From Gnetum montanum (lineage: Eukaryota; Streptophyta; Gnetopsida; Gnetales; Gnetaceae): a DNA stretch of 64,000 nucleotides. Numbering within the stretch: the first letter of the stretch is position 1; every line of letters starts with the position of its first letter. The stretch lies in contig MNCI01029685.1 of assembly GCA_015680685.1 (NCBI GenBank), forward strand, positions 87,537-151,536, in the 5' to 3' direction. The notes under the pieces are model-generated. The model saw nothing but the letters and a program-made list of their open reading frames with translations, did no database searches and was not told the origin of the DNA. Positions 60,985 to 64,000 of the stretch are shown here, in pieces. The translations under genes were made by a program, and so were the position numbers.

Positions 60985-62304
60985 TGATAGTCGCCCCTGG
61001 GCATACATGCCAAGGGTCTTTCGCGTTTCAAAACAGAGCCCATCAATGATGTGGCGAAGCTATGCCCGCTGAGAGTAACCATGATCAGGGCACCAATGCA
61101 ACAACTAGTAGTACCTGATCATGGTGGCATCCAAGGGTTTATGATTCCCATGTTTCCAGCCTTGGATTTGCCGTTTCAGGTTCGCCACTCTGTAGTACGT
61201 TTGATATTTGTCATTGAAAATTTCAAGCATCATACTCCATCTTCTGATTGATTCCAGCTCCAAGGATCGGTACCAACTTTCAGCTTCTTTGATGAATGTG
61301 TGAGGGAACAGGTTCAGCCTTTGCCAATCATTGTCAATGTTTTGCAGGGTGCAGGTGTCATGGAACGCTTGCAGGTGGGTCTGCAGATCACAGTTGTATC
61401 CCCTTTCAAATCTGGGGATGTTGTTCATATCAACGTGCTTGATCCGACTATCCTTTATGTGCCTATTAGGAATTTGAACTGCCTCAGAGATCTGGAGCAT
61501 ACTCCAGGTAGCCAACAACGGCTCATCTGAACCATAGTCCTGTTGAGGACCATGACTTCTGTGATGATTCTAGCTATATCTCCTTTCATGTCGGTGAGCA
61601 TCACGCAATGGCTCGCATGTTTCCTCATGTTTCTCCTACTGATCCTTTCGAACCTTTTTGCCCCTGTCATTTTGCTTCCTCCTACCTCGGTTACGATCAG
61701 AGCCTGAGTTGGATGAAGGAGAAGGAGAGTGAGAGGATGGACAAGAAGGAGAGGGATCTCTCCCTCTACCCTGATGACGGTTCTGATCGTCCCATTTATC
61801 CTTACTATGTGACCCTCCGTCCCCTTGGGAATCTTGGCCACCTAGATGCTTGGAATGAATCATGGATTGGAGGACCTGGTGCCCTAGGGGAAGTTCGGTT
61901 GAATGGGTGTCATGAAAGATGGGATCTCCATCGTCTGGAAACCCTTGCGAGAATAGGGGGTTACTGAATTGTTTCCCCTTCAGCTGTTCATATCTGTCTA
62001 CCTACTGCTGATCTCTTGCTCTATGAGCCTCAGTGGGACGATAGTCCCGGTAGTCATGGTCATCCATGACATAATCTGCTCCAAGGTTCTGGATGCCCAA
62101 TCTGCTAAGATTGTGAAATAGCATCGCAGGAGCCGATCGGTCGGGAGGGTGTACAATATTGCCCTTCATGTTTTGCCATCGTAGATGCTCATCCTAATGT
62201 AGGGTGAACGTGAAATCAGGGACGTACTCATCGGGATGCTTGTATACCACCCGACACTCTTGTGGCATCGGTGGGGTGGATATGTCCCTCTTGTGAGAAG
62301 ACAT
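60985..62304 (-). pseudogene. element D gag, one frame with six TAG stops, truncated
   Basis: From ATG 62304 (MSSHKRDISTPPMPQECR) a single frame runs about 440 codons to the break in RLSE near 60985. Parts: FTFTLH-x-DEHLRW; LGADYVMDDHDYRDY; a Ser/Pro/Arg-rich linker (GRGRDPSPSCPSSHSPSPSS); capsid-like IPRFERGYNCDLQTHLQAFH, LFPHTFIKEAESWYRSLELE, LKRQIQGWKHGNHKPLDATM. Six in-frame stops, all TAG, lie near 62185, 61995, 61635, 61571, 61109 and 61042. No frameshift was found. The Cys-rich motif and all of pol are beyond the break. Confidence 0.85.
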
Positions 62305-62452
62305 GCTAGACGTTAGATGGTCCACGTAATCGATGTACCTTAATATTTATTTTTAATTCACCTAGTGTGCGTAAATATTTCTATCCTAGGTCCGTTCCAA
62401 TGAGTTGAATGATAATTTCACTAAAATTAGATGACGCATGTAAGACTTATAG

Positions 62453-62470
62453 TCCCCGGCAACGGCGCCA
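62453..62470 (-). other. element D primer-binding site, perfect
   Basis: Minus strand TGGCGCCGTTGCCGGGGA, fully complementary to the 3' end of plant tRNA-Asp(GTC) as I know it. Confidence 0.92.
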
Positions 62471-62471
62471 A

Positions 62472-63403
62472 TGATGAGCAGCTAGGTACCCCTACGCCCA
62501 ACCATATGAATCATGAGCATTCACACGCGACCCGGTCGAATTCCTTAAACTGTAAGCACTTAACATACACCAGACTCTAACCAGTGGAACTTTGGGTTAG
62601 AACGGTCATTATCTTCCTAATCTCACTTATGATGTTCCATTTACAATGGTTAAGTGAGACTAAGGCTAATGATTTTTATAGCTTTTCACATATCTTTTGG
62701 CGACTAATTTAAGGTATGAAAGGTAAGGAATAAACTATTATCTAATCTCTAATTATCCTAACTTGTATTCTAACTATTCCTAGCATAAGTATCCGATCCC
62801 ATCTTCTGAGCACGTTCTGAGCATCTCCTAACACTTATGGGCTACCAGACATTAGGCTTCACTATGTTTACCAAGTGTTTGATTTACGTTTAAGATGGTC
62901 GTACTTATGGCCTTTACAAACTACGACTAAACAATAACGATTAAAATAATAATAACAGAAAATTAAGTAAGTAACATGTAACTAACAAAGCATAAATATA
63001 TTAAACTACTGAATGCATAAAATAGCTAAGTCCAAATGCTGCAAGGAATGCTCGAATAGTTCATCTTTATTGTTGTCACGCCAATGGGCTCAGATACATC
63101 AATGCTCGAATAAAGTGCCGATCATTTTTCTTACACCTACTGCGGGCACTTGGAAAATATTCTATCTCCTACAGGAACAAACTACAAGAGCTTCGCTACA
63201 ATTGACTGAAAGATGCCTAAATGAGGCGGAAGGCCCTCTTATTTATAGGCTGAGATGGGCGGCTGTGTAAACGGGGCCACGTCGATGCAAGAAAGCCACG
63301 TTGACGAGCCCACGTCGACGCGGTAGGCTATGTCGACAGGACCGCATCGACGTGGCCGCGTATATGTGGCCTAGCCAACGCATGACTCAATGACACTTCA
63401 TCA
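62472..63403 (-). repeat. element D shared LTR
   Basis: 932 bp, TGATGAG...TTCATCA on the plus strand. TATTTATAGG (63239-63248) is the complement of a TATA box. U3 at 63268-63375 has several units like gcccacgtcgacgcg, rich in CpG and containing GTCGAC. Confidence 0.88.
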
Positions 63404-63655
63404 TACCCCCATGATGGAGCAAAAACTCGTCCTCGAGTTACTTTAGAAATTGGAAGGTATGGATTCTTATTTGCAACACACATAACTAAAACACATACAT
63501 AACTCACACATGACACAACATGAATTTGACCAAGTGCTTGAGTTACAGAGGAGAACAAATTACAAAAATGGTGGTGTTCAGAGATAAAATTGAACACCTC
63601 GCTAGTCCTGGAGCCTCTGCTTTATTAGAATGATGCACAAAATTGCTGGAGAAGA

Positions 63656-64000
63656 TCACATCGTCCCTGGGGGCAATGGTTTTAATGGACTTTCTCCAAC
63701 CTCTAGCCCATGCGTTGGTGGCGGCGCGAATGAAGGTTGACCTGCGGTAGCTGCAACTTTTGGAGGCAGCTGGAAAGCCTCCAAGAGAGCCCTCATCTTT
63801 TCTGCTTTGCTTCTGGGGTCGTTCATGGTCCAGGCAGCTTCCCTAATGTGTGCTAGAGCTGCAACTTCCCAAGGGCATGGCAATGTCGAAAAGAGTTCTT
63901 TTAAATTGACAAACCAGGCTGTGAATTGCTTGCATTCAATGTCGAATGCTCGGATTGATGCCTGCAGCTGCTGGTAGTCATTCATTCTTCGGGCCAGGTC
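63656..64000 (-). CDS. 3'-region ORF of element D, partial, unknown
   Basis: The frame is open from the window edge to a stop at 63656-63658, at least 114 codons, so it is partial at its N-terminus. The peptide is helical and charged (KQFTAWFVNLKELFSTLPCP, HIREAAWTMNDPRSKAEKMR, ALLEAFQLPPKVAATAGQPS) with a Pro-rich end. It lies about 250 bp before the polypurine tract, on the element strand, where Athila elements have an extra ORF. I see no membrane segment in the part present. A, B and C have no equivalent. Confidence 0.55.
   Translation of the reverse strand, partial: DLARRMNDYQQLQASIRAFDIECKQFTAWFVNLKELFSTLPCPWEVAALAHIREAAWTMNDPRSKAEKMRALLEAFQLPPKVAATAGQPSFAPPPTHGLEVGESPLKPLPPGTM

Larger units (their letters stand above)
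60985..64000 (-). mobile_element. element D: Athila/Tat-like, two units joined at one LTR
   Basis: Minus-strand reading: the LTR (62472-63403) has a perfect primer site and gag on its low-coordinate side, as a 5' LTR should, and a polypurine tract and 3' region on its high-coordinate side, as a 3' LTR should. So one LTR serves two units. Gag breaks off at about 60985 against unrelated sequence. CpG sites are largely retained, which suggests it is younger than A, B, C and E. Confidence 0.85.

Overview
This is nuclear DNA of a seed plant with a large, old, transposon-filled genome. A gymnosperm is plausible from the deep nesting and strong decay of the elements, but that is inference. The evidence for a plant is Ty3/gypsy elements of the Athila/Tat type (tRNA-Asp primer site, RT motif FLDGYSGYNQ), a Ty1/copia element, RTE-type LINEs and tRNA-derived SINE-like pieces. 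No intact housekeeping gene, rRNA, tRNA, CRISPR array or prokaryotic signal was seen.

The only host-gene candidates are members of a small local family of acidic proteins with an N-terminal KRPR-x-EDD motif. Copy 1 (about 17.08-17.69 kb) has ATA where the start codon should be. Copy 2 (59.92-60.45 kb) is the best candidate for a working gene. Copy 3 survives mainly as a promoter, cut just upstream of its TATA box by a 27 kb nested insertion. All three copies share a conserved block about 90-100 bp upstream of the TATA box.

Layout: 1-1.3 kb, unclassified, possibly the 3' end of an exon. 1.33-3.8 kb, decayed gypsy gag tail and 3' region (+). 4.05-5.73 kb, one long stop-ridden reading frame of unknown function (+). 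5.80-11.08 kb, element E (-), an Athila-like element missing its 3' end. 11.08-13.17 kb, RTE LINE and SINE-like remnants. 13.2-16.6 kb, AT-rich with nothing recognised. 17.0-17.7 kb, gene copy 1. 18.9-20.5 kb, LINE remnant holding a solo LTR, duplicated relative to 10.2-11.8 kb. 20.67-27.54 kb, element A (+), with both LTRs and a perfect target duplication but no RT, RNase H or integrase. 28.73-28.82 kb, promoter of copy 3. 28.82-55.96 kb, a copia element (-) holding element B (28.95-39.01 kb) in its 3' LTR and element C (42.10-52.14 kb) in its integrase. 55.96-56.2 kb, the TATA box and leader of copy 3. 56.4-57.5 kb, a minisatellite with an assembly gap in (CT)n. 57.5-58.5 kb, SINE-like pieces. 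59.7-60.45 kb, promoter and gene copy 2. 60.99-64.0 kb, element D (-), the youngest-looking: one LTR with a primer site and gag on one side and the polypurine tract of another element unit on the other.

The order of events can be read from the nesting: family duplication, then copia into copy 3, then B and C into copia. The LTRs of A-E share the ends TGATGAG...CTCATCA and a tRNA-Asp primer site, but the U3 region carries a different palindromic repeat array in different members. Four elements carry TAG at the same codon between gag and protease.
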